DNA of 64,000 nucleotides from Actinomycetota bacterium (GCA_027728065.1 JAQBVO010000002.1:62001-126000); one strand, 5' to 3'; positions 7,739 through 20,677 are shown, counted from the first letter of the stretch. The notes: a model not told the origin generated them from the letters alone. Made by a program: numbers and translations.

Positions 7739-9613
7739 ATGAGTCAAAAACTCTGGGAACCTACACTTACAGGGGTTAGCGCGCTTGAAAGATTACAGAG
7801 AGCGAAGGGATTTGATTCTTACTCGCAGTTACATTCGTGGTCAATCAAGAATCCAGGGCAGTTTTGGTCTCAAGCCTGGGATGATCTAGGAGTTATTGGG
7901 AACAAGGGCTCAGATTTCTATTCCCCAGGTGTGGACTTCATATCTAGTACGTTCTTTAGCGATGCGCGCCTGAATGTGGCAGAGAATCTACTTTCAAAAG
8001 GTAAGCCTGAAGATATCGCCATAGTTTCAATTTTAGAAAATGGTTCACGCAGCGAGATAACGTGGAGAGAGTTACGACTTAAAGTTGCGGCAACGGCTGC
8101 AGCGATGCGGGCCGAAGGTCTAGGTGTAGGCGATCGAGCCGTTGCTTGGGTTCCCAATGTAATTGAAACAGTTATTTACAGCCTCGGTGCACTAAGTATT
8201 GGAGCCATTGTCTCTACCGCTTCCCCTGATTTTGCTCCACATGCAGTGCAGGATCGATTCGGACAGATTGAGCCAAAGATTTTATTGGCTACCGATGAAT
8301 ACCAATACAATGGAAAACTCTTTGATTGCGTAGAGAAATCTAAGAAGATTGGAAAACTTCTTCCGACTGTAATGAAAACTGTATATACAAAAGAGTTTGA
8401 TCGATGGATTGAGCCATTTATTGGCGCTGTGAGCCATTTTGAACAGTTGCCATTTGATCATCCAGGTTTCGTGCTCTTCTCATCGGGAACAACTGGAAAG
8501 CCAAAGTGCATTACGCACAGCGGTGCCGGCGTTATGCTCAAGGCACAAACTGAGATGTTGTATCAGCTCAATATATCTGCAGGAAATAAAATCTTCTTCT
8601 TTACTACCTGTGGCTGGATGATGTGGAACTGGCTAACTATGGCCCTTGGTCGCGGGGTAACCATCGTTTTATTTGATGGAGCACCAATGTCACCAACTCC
8701 AACACGGCTCTTTGATTTAGCACGCGATGAAAAACTTGATTTCTTGGGAGTTTCTGCCAAGTTCATCGACTCGGCACACAAAGAGGGTTTAGTGCCAGCA
8801 AAGAGCCACAATCTTTCAACGATTAGAACAATTGCCTCTACAGGATCGGTTCTCTCACCGGAGAGCTTTGATTATGTCTACTCATCTATTAAATCTGATG
8901 TACACCTCGCTTCAATCTCTGGCGGAACCGATATCTGCGGTTCTTTTTTGGCAGGAGTTCCTACACAGCCTGTATACCGTGGAGAACTACAGGGCCCATG
9001 TCTTGGAATGGCTACCGATGTTTTTAATGCTAACGGTCAAAGTGCTGCGATAGATGAAAAAGGCGAACTTGTCTGTACGGTCGCATTCCCATCAAAGCCG
9101 ATTGGATTTTGGGGGGATTCAAATCATGCCCAGTACCGAGCCGCATACTTTCAAGGTTTTCCAGGCGTCTGGAAACAAGGAGACTTTGCTTCCAAATCGC
9201 ACACTGGTGGATTTATCTTGCACGGCCGTAGTGATGCGACCCTTAACTCCAAAGGTGTTCGTATAGGGACGTCGGAGATTTATAGAGTAGTGGAGAGTTT
9301 TGGGCAGATCCAAGAATCTATGGCTGTTTCTCAAGACTGGGAAAATGACACCCGCGTAATTTTATTTGTAGTTATAAGGGCTGGCCAAGAGTTTAATAAA
9401 GAGCTCGAGGGCGAGATCAGATCAGCTTTACGTACGCAAGCAAGCCCACGGCATGTACCCGACTTGATAATTGTTGCTCCAGATCTGCCACGTACAAAAT
9501 CAAATAAATTAGTTGAGCTTGCAGTCACAGATATTATTAATGGCCGCGAGGTGAGAAATCGTGACTCTCTTGCTAACCCTGATTCACTGGATTGGTTCAA
9601 GAGTTTGGCCTAA
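7739..9613 (+). CDS. aacS: acetoacetyl-CoA synthetase
   Basis: This is an AMP-forming ligase that activates acetoacetate to acetoacetyl-CoA using ATP and CoA. The ATP-binding signature FSSGTTGKPKCITHS lies near residue 245, and the adenylate-forming C-terminal hinge HGRSDATLNSKGVRIG near 498. The N-terminal LWEPT and FWSQAWDDLGV segments are typical of acetoacetate-CoA ligases rather than acetyl-CoA synthetases. Length (about 624) fits. ATG at 7739 is preferred; a GTG at 7736 adds one residue. It sits downstream of the LivM remnant and works with bdhA on the opposite strand. It ends 19 bases before tsaE. Confidence 0.88.
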   Translation: MSQKLWEPTLTGVSALERLQRAKGFDSYSQLHSWSIKNPGQFWSQAWDDLGVIGNKGSDFYSPGVDFISSTFFSDARLNVAENLLSKGKPEDIAIVSILENGSRSEITWRELRLKVAATAAAMRAEGLGVGDRAVAWVPNVIETVIYSLGALSIGAIVSTASPDFAPHAVQDRFGQIEPKILLATDEYQYNGKLFDCVEKSKKIGKLLPTVMKTVYTKEFDRWIEPFIGAVSHFEQLPFDHPGFVLFSSGTTGKPKCITHSGAGVMLKAQTEMLYQLNISAGNKIFFFTTCGWMMWNWLTMALGRGVTIVLFDGAPMSPTPTRLFDLARDEKLDFLGVSAKFIDSAHKEGLVPAKSHNLSTIRTIASTGSVLSPESFDYVYSSIKSDVHLASISGGTDICGSFLAGVPTQPVYRGELQGPCLGMATDVFNANGQSAAIDEKGELVCTVAFPSKPIGFWGDSNHAQYRAAYFQGFPGVWKQGDFASKSHTGGFILHGRSDATLNSKGVRIGTSEIYRVVESFGQIQESMAVSQDWENDTRVILFVVIRAGQEFNKELEGEIRSALRTQASPRHVPDLIIVAPDLPRTKSNKLVELAVTDIINGREVRNRDSLANPDSLDWFKSLA

Positions 9614-9620
9614 TCTGCCT

Positions 9621-9626
9621 TACTCT
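9621..9626 (+). promoter_or_regulatory. -10-like TACTCT for leaderless tsaE
   Basis: TACTCT lies exactly 6 bases before the tsaE GTG, leaving no room for a Shine-Dalgarno site. It matches the TAnnnT-6/7-start pattern repeated across this window. Confidence 0.5.
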
Positions 9627-9632
9627 TAGACG

Positions 9633-10067
9633 GTGATTACCGTTGCCAGTGCCCAAGAGATGCACCAGTTGGGTGTGCAACTATCGGCTCATTTAATCGC
9701 TGGTGATCTTCTGCTTGTAAATGGCCCACTGGGTGCAGGTAAAACCCTCTTGGCCCAGGGGGTTGGTGCAGGACTTGGGATTACAGGAGTCACATCGCCT
9801 ACCTTTGTTATTTCGCGGGTTCACAAAGCTGCAACGCCATTTATTCATGTCGATCTATACCGCCTTATAGATACAGAAAACCCCAGCCTCTACCTCGAGG
9901 ATTTAGATCTAGATATCGCCGACTCCATTACCTTGATCGAGTGGGGTGGCGCTGAATCTGCAAGGTTGAGCAAGGATCGACTTGAGATAGTAATTGATCG
10001 AAGTGAAGATGTGCGAAAAGTCGAAATCACACCAGTTGGCCCACGCTGGGCAGGTTTTTCTCTATGA
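9633..10067 (+). CDS. tsaE: tRNA t6A biosynthesis ATPase TsaE
   Basis: TsaE is the ATPase partner of TsaB and TsaD in making N6-threonylcarbamoyladenosine at position 37 of ANN-decoding tRNAs. A P-loop GPLGAGKTLL is near residue 31, followed by the family-typical TSPTFVI and HVDLYRL. Its 144 residues are normal. The GTG start has a -10-like element 6 bases upstream and no ribosome-binding site. The stop overlaps the tsaB start (ATGA). It is the first gene of a tsaE-tsaB-rimI-tsaD unit. Confidence 0.95.
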   Translation: MITVASAQEMHQLGVQLSAHLIAGDLLLVNGPLGAGKTLLAQGVGAGLGITGVTSPTFVISRVHKAATPFIHVDLYRLIDTENPSLYLEDLDLDIADSITLIEWGGAESARLSKDRLEIVIDRSEDVRKVEITPVGPRWAGFSL

Positions 10068-10603
10068 GCACGGTGTTAGCTATCGATACATCCACATTGC
10101 GCACATCTGTCGCCCTCATTGAAAACGGAGCTTTGATTTGGAAGGCTCATCGCGATGGTGCAACGGGGCATGGGCCGGCGTTGCCTGCATTAGTGCAGGA
10201 AGGCATTATCGGGCGCAGCGTTGATGAGGTAGTTGTTGGCATGGGACCTGGGCCATTTACTGGCCTACGTATCGGCATCGCCTTTGCGCGCAGCTTTGCA
10301 CTAGCCCGAAATATTCCAGTTCGCGGTCTGTGTTCATTAGATGCAATCGCTGCACAGATTGATGAGGCTGACTTTATTGTCACCATAGATGCACGTCGCA
10401 AAGAGGTTTATTGGGCTAGATATAAAGATGGTGTTCGCATGGGTGAGCCGGCCGTTAATTTTCCGGCAGTTGTTAGTTCTCATGGTGCACGAGTGCACGC
10501 CGATCTTTTTCCAGATATGAAATCATTCGTTAACTTACCCGGAAATATCACTGAGCCAATCTATCTACGCCATCCAGATGCAGTAGCAACGGTGGATCGA
10601 TGA
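10064..10603 (+). CDS. tsaB: tRNA t6A biosynthesis protein TsaB
   Basis: TsaB is the non-catalytic ASKHA-fold partner that dimerises with TsaD. The N-terminal VLAIDTSTLRTSVAL and GMGPGPFTGLRIGIAFA (near residue 58) are diagnostic. At 179 residues it is shorter than the usual 200-230, with a reduced C-terminal half, in keeping with a compact genome. It overlaps tsaE and rimI by 4 bases each (ATGA), implying coupled translation. Confidence 0.93.
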   Translation: MSTVLAIDTSTLRTSVALIENGALIWKAHRDGATGHGPALPALVQEGIIGRSVDEVVVGMGPGPFTGLRIGIAFARSFALARNIPVRGLCSLDAIAAQIDEADFIVTIDARRKEVYWARYKDGVRMGEPAVNFPAVVSSHGARVHADLFPDMKSFVNLPGNITEPIYLRHPDAVATVDR

Positions 10604-11055
10604 TCATCTATCGCGATGCAACGGCATTAGATCTTCCAGTTTTAACCTCTATGGAAAAGCAGCTCTTTGCCGATGCGCCATGGTCGATAGGTCAGTTTAA
10701 AGAGGAGTTCAAAGGGGTTCCGCGTACACATTTTTTTATAGTCGCGCTCAATAGCGATAACGAGATTATTGGTTACGCCGCCGTCATGGCGCCAGCCCCT
10801 GGCGTCGAGGCCGATGTCTTAACCGTGGGGGTTCTGCCCGAGCACCGCAAGGCCGGTATCGGCGAAGCCTTTATGGAACGGTTAGAGAACTGGGCGATTG
10901 CCAAAGAGTCCAACGCCATGATGCTAGAGGTCGGGGTTGATAACGCTGCCGCTATCGCTCTTTACCAATCTCTGGGCTATTCCACAGTCTCTACACGTAA
11001 GGATTACTACGGGGCTGGGCTTGATGCATTAGTGATGCGCAAGGAGATTTCATGA
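10600..11055 (+). CDS. rimI: ribosomal-protein-alanine/N-terminal acetyltransferase RimI
   Basis: This is a GNAT-family N-acetyltransferase. The acetyl-CoA-binding stretch [15 protein letters not shown] lies near residue 75, and the C-terminal [19 protein letters not shown] is the RimI-type motif B. Family members acetylate protein N-termini, classically ribosomal protein S18. Length 151 is normal. Overlaps of 4 bases with tsaB and tsaD place it within the t6A operon, a common actinobacterial arrangement. Confidence 0.9.
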   Translation: MIIYRDATALDLPVLTSMEKQLFADAPWSIGQFKEEFKGVPRTHFFIVALNSDNEIIGYAAVMAPAPGVEADVLTVGVLPEHRKAGIGEAFMERLENWAIAKESNAMMLEVGVDNAAAIALYQSLGYSTVSTRKDYYGAGLDALVMRKEIS

Positions 11056-12086
11056 GCGATCCAATCGTTTTAGGTATTGAAACATCCTGCGATGAAACGG
11101 CAGTGGGCATCGTGCGCGGCCGCACATTGTTAGCAAATACCATTGCATCCAGCGTACAAGAGCATGCGCGCTTTGGCGGAGTTGTTCCAGAGATTGCAAG
11201 TCGGGCGCATTTAGAGGCGATGGGGCCAACGCTTGCCCAAGCATTAAAGGATGCCAAAATTTCACTCAGTGATGTCGATGCGATCGCAGTTACTGCCGGT
11301 CCAGGTTTAGTTGGCGCTCTCTTAGTTGGTATCGGCTCGGGCGCAGGATTGGCCCTTGGTTTAAACAAACCAATATTTGCAGTTAATCATTTAGCAGCCC
11401 ATGTCAGCGTTGATTCGCTAACACATTCAAATCCTTTAGATCCAACGATTGCACTACTTGTAAGCGGTGGTCACTCATCACTGCTACAAGTTGATGAGAT
11501 CACCGGTTCAATTACAAAACTCGGTGCAACGATGGATGATGCAGCAGGTGAGGCCTTCGATAAAATCGCGCGTCTTATGAAGTTAGGTTTTCCAGGTGGA
11601 CCTGCAATCGATGCCTTAGCTACAAGCGGTGGGGCAGAGGCAATCGATTTTCCGCGGGGGTTAACAACTTCGCATGATTGGCAGATACGACCTTTTGATT
11701 TCTCCTTCTCAGGATTAAAGACTGCAGTTGCTCGATATATAGAGGCCACACCCAATTACGCGCGGGCCGATGTTGCAGCCTCTTTCCAAGAGGCGGTCGT
11801 AGATGTCTTACTTCTTAAATCACTCACCGCGTGTAAGCGCTCTGGGATTAACTCGCTCATCATCGCCGGTGGGGTAGCGGCCAACTCACGACTTCGAGCC
11901 GTAGCCGAGCAGCGCTGCGATAAGGCGGGCATCAACCTTCGAATCCCAGCCCCGGCCCTGTGTACCGATAACGGGGCGATGGTCGCCGCCCTCGGCGCTC
12001 TGATGCTCTCTGCCGGTCGCAGCCCGAGCCCGATCGCCTTTGATGGCCTTTCTGGCCTACCTGTTGAGGTTGTGAGCCTGCTCTAG
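11052..12086 (+). CDS. tsaD: tRNA threonylcarbamoyladenosine transferase TsaD
   Basis: TsaD transfers the threonylcarbamoyl group from threonylcarbamoyl-AMP to A37 of tRNA. The protein opens with [16 protein letters not shown], carries the metal-binding HLAAH near residue 112 and SGGHSSLL near 137, and ends with a [10 protein letters not shown] block and the DNGAM motif. Length 344 fits. It is the last gene of the tsaE-tsaB-rimI-tsaD unit and is followed by the groESL control region. Confidence 0.96.
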   Translation: MSDPIVLGIETSCDETAVGIVRGRTLLANTIASSVQEHARFGGVVPEIASRAHLEAMGPTLAQALKDAKISLSDVDAIAVTAGPGLVGALLVGIGSGAGLALGLNKPIFAVNHLAAHVSVDSLTHSNPLDPTIALLVSGGHSSLLQVDEITGSITKLGATMDDAAGEAFDKIARLMKLGFPGGPAIDALATSGGAEAIDFPRGLTTSHDWQIRPFDFSFSGLKTAVARYIEATPNYARADVAASFQEAVVDVLLLKSLTACKRSGINSLIIAGGVAANSRLRAVAEQRCDKAGINLRIPAPALCTDNGAMVAALGALMLSAGRSPSPIAFDGLSGLPVEVVSLL

Positions 12087-12111
12087 CCGATTTGCCGTGG
12101 GGAATATGCCC

Positions 12112-12117
12112 TAATAC
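12112..12117 (+). promoter_or_regulatory. groESL -10-like element TAATAC
   Basis: TAATAC fits a -10 hexamer. A start about 7 bases downstream would fall at the first base of the CIRCE-like repeat, as expected for HrcA repression. A -35 candidate, TTGCCG at 12092, has short (14-base) spacing and is weak. Confidence 0.5.
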
Positions 12118-12124
12118 CCTTGCG

Positions 12125-12151
12125 TTAGCACTCACGGGCCCACACTGCTAA
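12125..12151. promoter_or_regulatory. CIRCE-like HrcA operator of groESL
   Basis: The left arm TTAGCACTC is a perfect CIRCE half-site. After the canonical 9-base spacer the right arm reads CACTGCTAA, two mismatches from GAGTGCTAA. It lies between the tsaD end and groES. HrcA repression released by heat shock is the established role of this element; the HrcA gene is not in the window. Confidence 0.8.
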
Positions 12152-12196
12152 CCCGGGCCCGCACGAGGAAAACAACGCACAAAAGGAGCTATGTAT

Positions 12197-12484
12197 ATGG
12201 CAATTAAGCCACTAGAAGATCGCATCGTTATTAAGACAAATGAGGCCGAGACAACGACGGCATCGGGTCTTGTAATCCCAGATACAGCAAAAGAGAAGCC
12301 ACAGGAGGGCGTCGTTATCGCCGTCGGACCAGGTCGCTTTGATGATGGCGTGCGCGTTCCAATGGATGTCAAAGTCGGTGACGTTGTTTTGTATAGCAAG
12401 TACGGCGGAACTGAAATCAAGTATGGCGGAGATGATCTTTTGGTGCTCTCAGCTCGCGACATTCTCGCTGTAATCGAGAAGTAA
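12197..12484 (+). CDS. groES: co-chaperonin GroES
   Basis: GroES is the 10-kDa lid of the GroEL folding chamber. The product begins [13 protein letters not shown], holds the mobile-loop region around [19 protein letters not shown] (residues about 16-34) and ends [13 protein letters not shown] prefer the ATG at 12197: the AGGAG at 12185 is then about 7 bases away, whereas the ATG at 12191 is only about 2. groEL starts immediately after the stop. Control is by the CIRCE-like element upstream. Confidence 0.96.
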   Translation: MAIKPLEDRIVIKTNEAETTTASGLVIPDTAKEKPQEGVVIAVGPGRFDDGVRVPMDVKVGDVVLYSKYGGTEIKYGGDDLLVLSARDILAVIEK

Positions 12485-14119
<1,635 letters not shown>

Positions 14120-14130
14120 TAAAACTAGAT

Positions 14131-14165
14131 AAGAAACCCCACAGATTTTCCCTGTGGGGTTTCTT
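14131..14165. terminator. intrinsic terminator after groEL
   Basis: AAGAAACCCCACAG pairs with CTGTGGGGTTTCTT (14 bp) around a 7-base loop, followed by T-rich sequence. It separates groEL from the convergent whiB gene and, being symmetrical, may serve both strands. Confidence 0.9.
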
Positions 14166-14190
14166 CTTTAACTCAGGAGGAGAGTTAAAT

Positions 14191-14493
14191 CTATGATGCC
14201 TCAGGGATATCTGAATTGTGAATCTTCTCGATAATTGTTAGGCGATCATCTTCAGATAGACCACCCCAAATCCCATACGGCTCGTGTACTGCAAGGGCGT
14301 GTGTCCGGCAGGCGGCAATTACAGGACAGGTTGCACATACTGCTTTTGCGCTATTTTCTCGGTTACGCCTACGAGGACCACGCTCTCCATCTGGATGAAA
14401 AAACATCTCTGATGGCAGATCGCGGCATGAACCTTGGTACTGCCACTCCCATTCATCTGCAACGGGACGGGGTAATCGTGATAGTTCAGCCAT
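14191..14493 (-). CDS. WhiB-family iron-sulfur regulator, WblA/WhiB4-like
   Basis: This is an actinobacterial [4Fe-4S] transcription factor of 100 residues. The four cluster cysteines are in SCRDL (about 23), VCATC (about 53 and 56) and ACRTHA (about 62). The GIWGGLSEDDR turn follows. The MFFHPDGERGPRRRNRE stretch is characteristic of the WblA/WhiB4 branch, implicated in oxidative-stress and developmental control in other Actinobacteria. The ATG is 6 bases from a TAGATT with a well-spaced -35, predicting a leaderless mRNA. It is divergent from the MerR/B12 regulator gene. Confidence 0.93.
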   Translation of the reverse strand: MAELSRLPRPVADEWEWQYQGSCRDLPSEMFFHPDGERGPRRRNRENSAKAVCATCPVIAACRTHALAVHEPYGIWGGLSEDDRLTIIEKIHNSDIPEAS

Positions 14494-14499
14494 GGCGAT

Positions 14500-14528
14500 A
14501 ATCTACAACCGCGCCATAGATTGTTCAA
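14500..14528 (-). promoter_or_regulatory. whiB promoter: TTGAAC -17- TAGATT, leaderless
   Basis: On the minus strand TTGAAC (14523-14528) is followed by 17 bases and TAGATT (14500-14505), which lies exactly 6 bases before the whiB ATG. Spacing is ideal for a housekeeping sigma factor. The -35 overlaps the first of two TTGTTCAA repeats that could be operator sites. Confidence 0.65.
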
Positions 14529-14554
14529 GTACCTTCGCGCCAAAACTTGTTCAA
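14521..14554. repeat. direct repeat TTGTTCAA x2 in whiB/merR divergent region
   Basis: TTGTTCAA occurs at 14521-14528 and 14547-14554, 26 bases apart. The first copy coincides with the whiB -35. A perfect inverted repeat GTGAG-ATGG-CTCAC follows at 14571-14584. Direct repeats in the promoter of a B12-type MerR gene are a plausible operator, but this is inference. Confidence 0.4.
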
Positions 14555-14603
14555 ATGGCGTTTTCAGGTGGTGAGATGGCTCACTTGGCGCAAAGATAGG
14601 GCC

Positions 14604-15488
14604 ATGCCCGCCCCAGAGGAGCCCTTAACGGTAGCCGCCACCGCCCGACGCGTGGGCGTTGCCCCTGCCACCCTTCGTACCTGGGACCGCCGTTATGGCT
14701 TAGGACCATCTGAGCACCAGGCGGGGGCTCATCGACGTTACTGTGCACTGGATGTGGCGCGATTGATGATGATGCGCCGTTTGATCTCAACAGGGGTTGC
14801 ACCATGCCAAGCCGCTGAAATAGCTAAGAGCGATAACGGTAAAACTCCCCTTGCGAAAATTAAACATAGTTTTCAATCGCGCGATGAGCTTGTTAGCGCA
14901 GTATTTAAAGCGGTTCAAATCTGCGATAGCGCCTTTACCGAAAGCGAATTGAAAAAAGATGTAACTGCACATGGAGTTGTCTCGTCATGGTCGGAAGTCA
15001 TTGCCCCACTGCTTATTTTAGTAGGAAAGACCTGGGAAGAGACCGATAAGGGAATTGCAGCAGAGCATCTCCTTACAGAGATTATCAAGAATGTATTAAG
15101 AGATAGCATTAAGGAGATCAAGATAGCCCACAATGCACAGCCCGTACTTCTTGCCGCAGTTGGCCAAGAGATTCACTGCCTTGCACTCCACGCACTTGTG
15201 GCAGCACTTGCAGAGCGCAGAATTAAAACTCACTACTTAGGCGCACGCACCCCCATGGCAGCGCTATCGACAATGGTCTCTCGCTCGGCTCCACCTGCAG
15301 TCTTTCTCTGGGCACAGTTGAAAGAGAACGCTCAACCTGAATTCTTCCGTGGCTTACCTGACGTACGCCCCGCCCCTCGGATCGTGCTAGGTGGACCGGG
15401 CTGGGATCGCAATGAGTGCAGCGATGTCGCCTTTGTTGAGGATTTAGAGCAGGCCTGTCAAGAGATTGGGCGTGCCGTAGGGCTTTAA
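14604..15488 (+). CDS. MerR-family regulator with B12-binding (CarH/LitR-type) C-terminus
   Basis: Residues about 8-75 form a MerR helix-turn-helix (VAATARRVGVAPATLRTWDRR and AGAHRRY). The C-terminal half carries W144-x9-E154-H155 (TWEETDKGIAAEH), the signature of the four-helix bundle capping adenosylcobalamin in CarH/LitR photoreceptors. It is followed by QEIH at 189-191, where the His would coordinate cobalt; the usual ExHxxG Gly is Ala here. Known relatives repress carotenoid or light-stress genes in the dark and let go in light. The ATG at 14604 is chosen because the frame upstream has no MerR homology. The gene is divergent from whiB. Confidence 0.8.
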   Translation: MPAPEEPLTVAATARRVGVAPATLRTWDRRYGLGPSEHQAGAHRRYCALDVARLMMMRRLISTGVAPCQAAEIAKSDNGKTPLAKIKHSFQSRDELVSAVFKAVQICDSAFTESELKKDVTAHGVVSSWSEVIAPLLILVGKTWEETDKGIAAEHLLTEIIKNVLRDSIKEIKIAHNAQPVLLAAVGQEIHCLALHALVAALAERRIKTHYLGARTPMAALSTMVSRSAPPAVFLWAQLKENAQPEFFRGLPDVRPAPRIVLGGPGWDRNECSDVAFVEDLEQACQEIGRAVGL

Positions 15489-15497
15489 AAGCCCCGA

Positions 15498-15503
15498 TAG
15501 ACT
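15498..15503 (+). promoter_or_regulatory. -10-like TAGACT upstream of guaB
   Basis: TAGACT lies 24 bases before the guaB GTG. Transcription would begin near 15510, leaving room for the Shine-Dalgarno GAAGGGGG at 15514. This unit is therefore leadered, unlike many of its neighbours. Confidence 0.4.
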
Positions 15504-15515
15504 TCCCGCCTGTGA

Positions 15516-17747
<2,232 letters not shown>

Positions 17748-17755
<8 letters not shown>

Positions 17756-19298
17756 TGATCGCTCCGTACTTGTAGTCGATTTCGGGGCGCAGTATGCCCA
17801 GTTGATTGCACGGCGCGTGCGTGAGGCAGATGTTTTTTCAGAGATTGTTCCATCGACAATTACCGCAGCGCAAATACGGTCAAAAAACCCTTCAGCAATG
17901 ATCTTATCTGGCGGACCATCGAGTGTCTATGCCGAGAATGCACCGGATTTCGATGCAGAGATTCTCACTCTTGGTATTCCAACCTTTGGTATCTGTTATG
18001 GATTTCAAGTTATGGCTGCAGCCCTTGGTGGCCTAGTGAGCCAGACAGGCAAGTCAGAGTTTGGCCGTACTGATATAACGGCGCAAACACAGTCAAAACT
18101 CTTTACCGGTTTACCGGCCCAGCAAAAGACCTGGATGTCACATGGTGATGCCGTTACGCAAGCCCCTTTAGGATTTAACGTCTGTGCAACAACTGTCGAT
18201 ACACCTATCGCTGCATTTGAAAATGTAACTGGTCAATTAGCGGGAGTGCAGTTTCACCCGGAGGTTTTACAGAGCGAACATGGCCAAGTGATTTTGAAGA
18301 ACTGGTTAGTCAATATCGCTAAATGTGGGACTACGTGGACAACATCTAATATTGTAGAAAGTGAAGTTGCAAAGGCCAAACAGGTAATCGGAAACAAGAA
18401 GGTAATTTGCGGGATTTCGGGTGGTGTTGATTCGGCCGTTGCCGCAGCGATTATTCAACGCGCAGTCGGAGATCAGCTGACCTGTGTCTTTGTTGATCAT
18501 GGTCTATTGCGCCAAGGTGAGGCCGAACAAGTCGAACGTGACTTTGTTGCATCTACTGGCGTTAACCTAGTTGTAATCGATGCCAAAGAGGTTTTCTTAT
18601 TAGCGCTCAAAGGTGTGATTGACCCAGAGGAAAAGCGCAAGATAATTGGGCGCGAGTTCATCTTTGCCTTTGAAAAGGCGGCGCGTGATATTGCATCTGG
18701 CGGCGAAGTCGAATTCTTAGTACAGGGTACGTTATATCCAGATGTCGTTGAATCCGGTGGCGGAACCGGAACTGCCAATATCAAATCACACCATAACGTC
18801 GGGGGGTTACCCGATGATTTAAAGTTCACATTGGTCGAACCATTGCGCACATTATTTAAGGATGAAGTACGTCAGGTTGGAATCGAGTTAGGGCTGCCAG
18901 AAGAGATTGTTTGGCGCCAACCATTTCCCGGCCCTGGCTTTGGCATTCGCATTATCGGTGAGGTCACACAAGAGCGCTTAGATCTGCTGCGCCAAGCAGA
19001 TGCGATTGCCCGTTTTGAGCTCAAAGCGGCAGGTCTTGATCGCGATATTTGGCAATGTCCCGTCGTACTTCTAGCCGATGTTCGCTCAGTAGGTGTTCAA
19101 GGCGATGGACGCACCTACGGTCATCCAATAGTTCTGCGTCCCGTTTCAAGTGAAGATGCAATGACTGCAGATTGGGCGCGCCTGCCAAATGAGGTTCTCG
19201 AAAGGATTTCTACACGCATTACCAACGAAGTACGTGAAGTCAATCGAGTTGTCTTAGATCTAACAAGTAAACCGCCAGGAACAATTGAATGGGAATAG
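17748..19298 (+). CDS. guaA: GMP synthase (glutamine-hydrolysing)
   Basis: GuaA converts XMP to GMP using glutamine and ATP. The N-terminal class I amidotransferase domain has the nucleophile in GICYGFQ near residue 83 and the QFHPEV His near 168. The ATP pyrophosphatase P-loop SGGVDS lies near residue 224, and the C-terminal dimerisation domain ends PPGTIEWE. Length 516 is normal. The GTG start lies inside guaB3 and the gene end overlaps the cyclophilin start by 10 bases. Confidence 0.97.
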
Positions 19299-19942
19299 AA
19301 TTGAAAAACCCATTATTAATAACAACGCTGTTACTCTTAATTCTTGCCCCAACGAACCCCGCTCCCGCTGCGCAAAAAGCGCCGGCGGTTAAATGTGTAG
19401 CCACTAAAGCCGTTGGACACACAGTAAAGAAGGTCAAACCTGCGGCTAAACCATTTACAAAACTTCCTAAGAGTTTCATCCTTACAACCAACTGCGGAAC
19501 GATTGTTATTGCAACGGTGGGCAATAAGGCACCTTGGACGCTTACAGCGATCTCTACACTTGCCAGAGCCGGTTACTTTGATGGCTCACTATGTCATCGC
19601 TTAACAACTGCTAGAATCTATGTTTTGCAGTGCGGAGATCCAACTGCAACAGGCCGAGGCGGTCCTGGCTTTTCATATCCCGATGAAAACCTCCCATCGC
19701 CGGTAGCCAACAACTACCCAGCGGGCACAGTAGCTATGGCTAACTCAGGGCCAGGCACTAACGGCAGTCAATTCTTCTTAGTATTTGCCGATACAACCCT
19801 TGGTCCCGACTACACAATTTGGGGAAAGATAACTAAGGGCTTAGAGATTGTCCAAGCGATAGCTAAAGATGGAGTTAAGGGCGGCGGCGCAGATGGCCCA
19901 CCTAAGACAGCGATCGCACTTACAAAGCTACGTGTTGGTTAA
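19289..19942 (+). CDS. secreted cyclophilin-type peptidyl-prolyl isomerase
   Basis: The first 27 residues are a signal peptide or anchor ([12 protein letters not shown] ... APAA). After a basic, Lys/Pro/Ala-rich linker (to about residue 66) a cyclophilin domain follows with [50 protein letters not shown] and a C-terminal [10 protein letters not shown]. It catalyses prolyl cis-trans isomerisation of exported proteins. The usual active-site FHR is LCHRL here and Arg is kept. It overlaps guaA by 10 bases and its end overlaps the convergent deacetylase by 4. Confidence 0.9.
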   Translation: MGIELKNPLLITTLLLLILAPTNPAPAAQKAPAVKCVATKAVGHTVKKVKPAAKPFTKLPKSFILTTNCGTIVIATVGNKAPWTLTAISTLARAGYFDGSLCHRLTTARIYVLQCGDPTATGRGGPGFSYPDENLPSPVANNYPAGTVAMANSGPGTNGSQFFLVFADTTLGPDYTIWGKITKGLEIVQAIAKDGVKGGGADGPPKTAIALTKLRVG

Positions 19943-20664
19943 TTCGTATTAACGATTTTGAAGGCTTCGGCGATTCGACCTTCGGTGAATCCAGCAAGGC
20001 CGGCGTTTCGTTGACCCCACTCACGCACCATCGTCTCTAGATTCTCATTATGTGCAGTCTGTGATGAGTGTTCACGCAACGCCTTAATCTTCAAATCAAA
20101 TGTCTCGGTAATATCTACAAAGTGATCGGGTTGAGCAAAGGCAGTAACCCATATCTCTTTAACTCGCCATGGTTGTAAACCCTCAATCTCTAACAATTCG
20201 GTAAAGGCAAAGGGATTTCGCGCATCGGGGTAGACGGCTTGAATCGCAGCTTCACCGGCAGCCAAGTGATCTGGATGGCTTGCGCCTATGCGATCCCAAT
20301 TACGCTCTGGTGATTGGCAGACCAAACGATCTGGCTTCCAGATTCGGATTTGGCGCACTAAATCTTTTCGCAGATCTAGAGTTGCCTGAAGGTGGCCATC
20401 GACATAGTTGAGAAAAGTAATATTGTGAACACCAAGGACAGCACCCGCTGCACGTTGTTCACGTTGACGGACTGCAGGTATCTGCTCTCTGGTGAACTCA
20501 GACTCTTCACCGCCTTGATCGCCATTGGTGCAAAAGACATATGAGAGCTCAATACCTTTTTTAACCCAGTGGGCGATTGTTCCCGATGCTCCAAAATCTG
20601 AATCATCAGGGTGGGCACTTATGACTAAAACCCGTTCGATCTCACTATCGGGGATCGGCTCCAT
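19939..20664 (-). CDS. PIG-L/LmbE-family N-acetylglucosaminyl deacetylase-like protein
   Basis: This is a zinc-dependent deacetylase of the PIG-L superfamily. Zinc ligands are in the AHPDDSDFG motif near residue 17 and the SHPDH motif near residue 129. Characterised relatives deacetylate GlcNAc-linked small molecules such as mycothiol precursors; which substrate is used here is not evident. Length 241 is typical. The ATG is 6 bases from TAGGCT, predicting a leaderless mRNA. The gene is divergent from pcrA and its stop overlaps the cyclophilin stop. Confidence 0.88.
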   Translation of the reverse strand: MEPIPDSEIERVLVISAHPDDSDFGASGTIAHWVKKGIELSYVFCTNGDQGGEESEFTREQIPAVRQREQRAAGAVLGVHNITFLNYVDGHLQATLDLRKDLVRQIRIWKPDRLVCQSPERNWDRIGASHPDHLAAGEAAIQAVYPDARNPFAFTELLEIEGLQPWRVKEIWVTAFAQPDHFVDITETFDLKIKALREHSSQTAHNENLETMVREWGQRNAGLAGFTEGRIAEAFKIVNTN

Positions 20665-20670
20665 CGTATT

Positions 20671-20676
20671 AGCCTA
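20671..20676 (-). promoter_or_regulatory. -10-like TAGGCT for leaderless PIG-L gene
   Basis: TAGGCT on the minus strand lies 6 bases before the ATG at 20664, matching the leaderless pattern of the window. Confidence 0.5.
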
Positions 20677-20677
20677 A

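Noticed and set aside
14547-14603. Upstream start of the MerR gene at the TTG at 14547
   Set aside because: The added residues show no MerR similarity and fall in the divergent control region containing the repeats.
15479-15496. GGGCTTTAAAAGCCCC inverted repeat after the MerR gene as a terminator
   Set aside because: The stem is about 5 bp with a tiny A/T loop and no T-run follows, so it is too weak to call.
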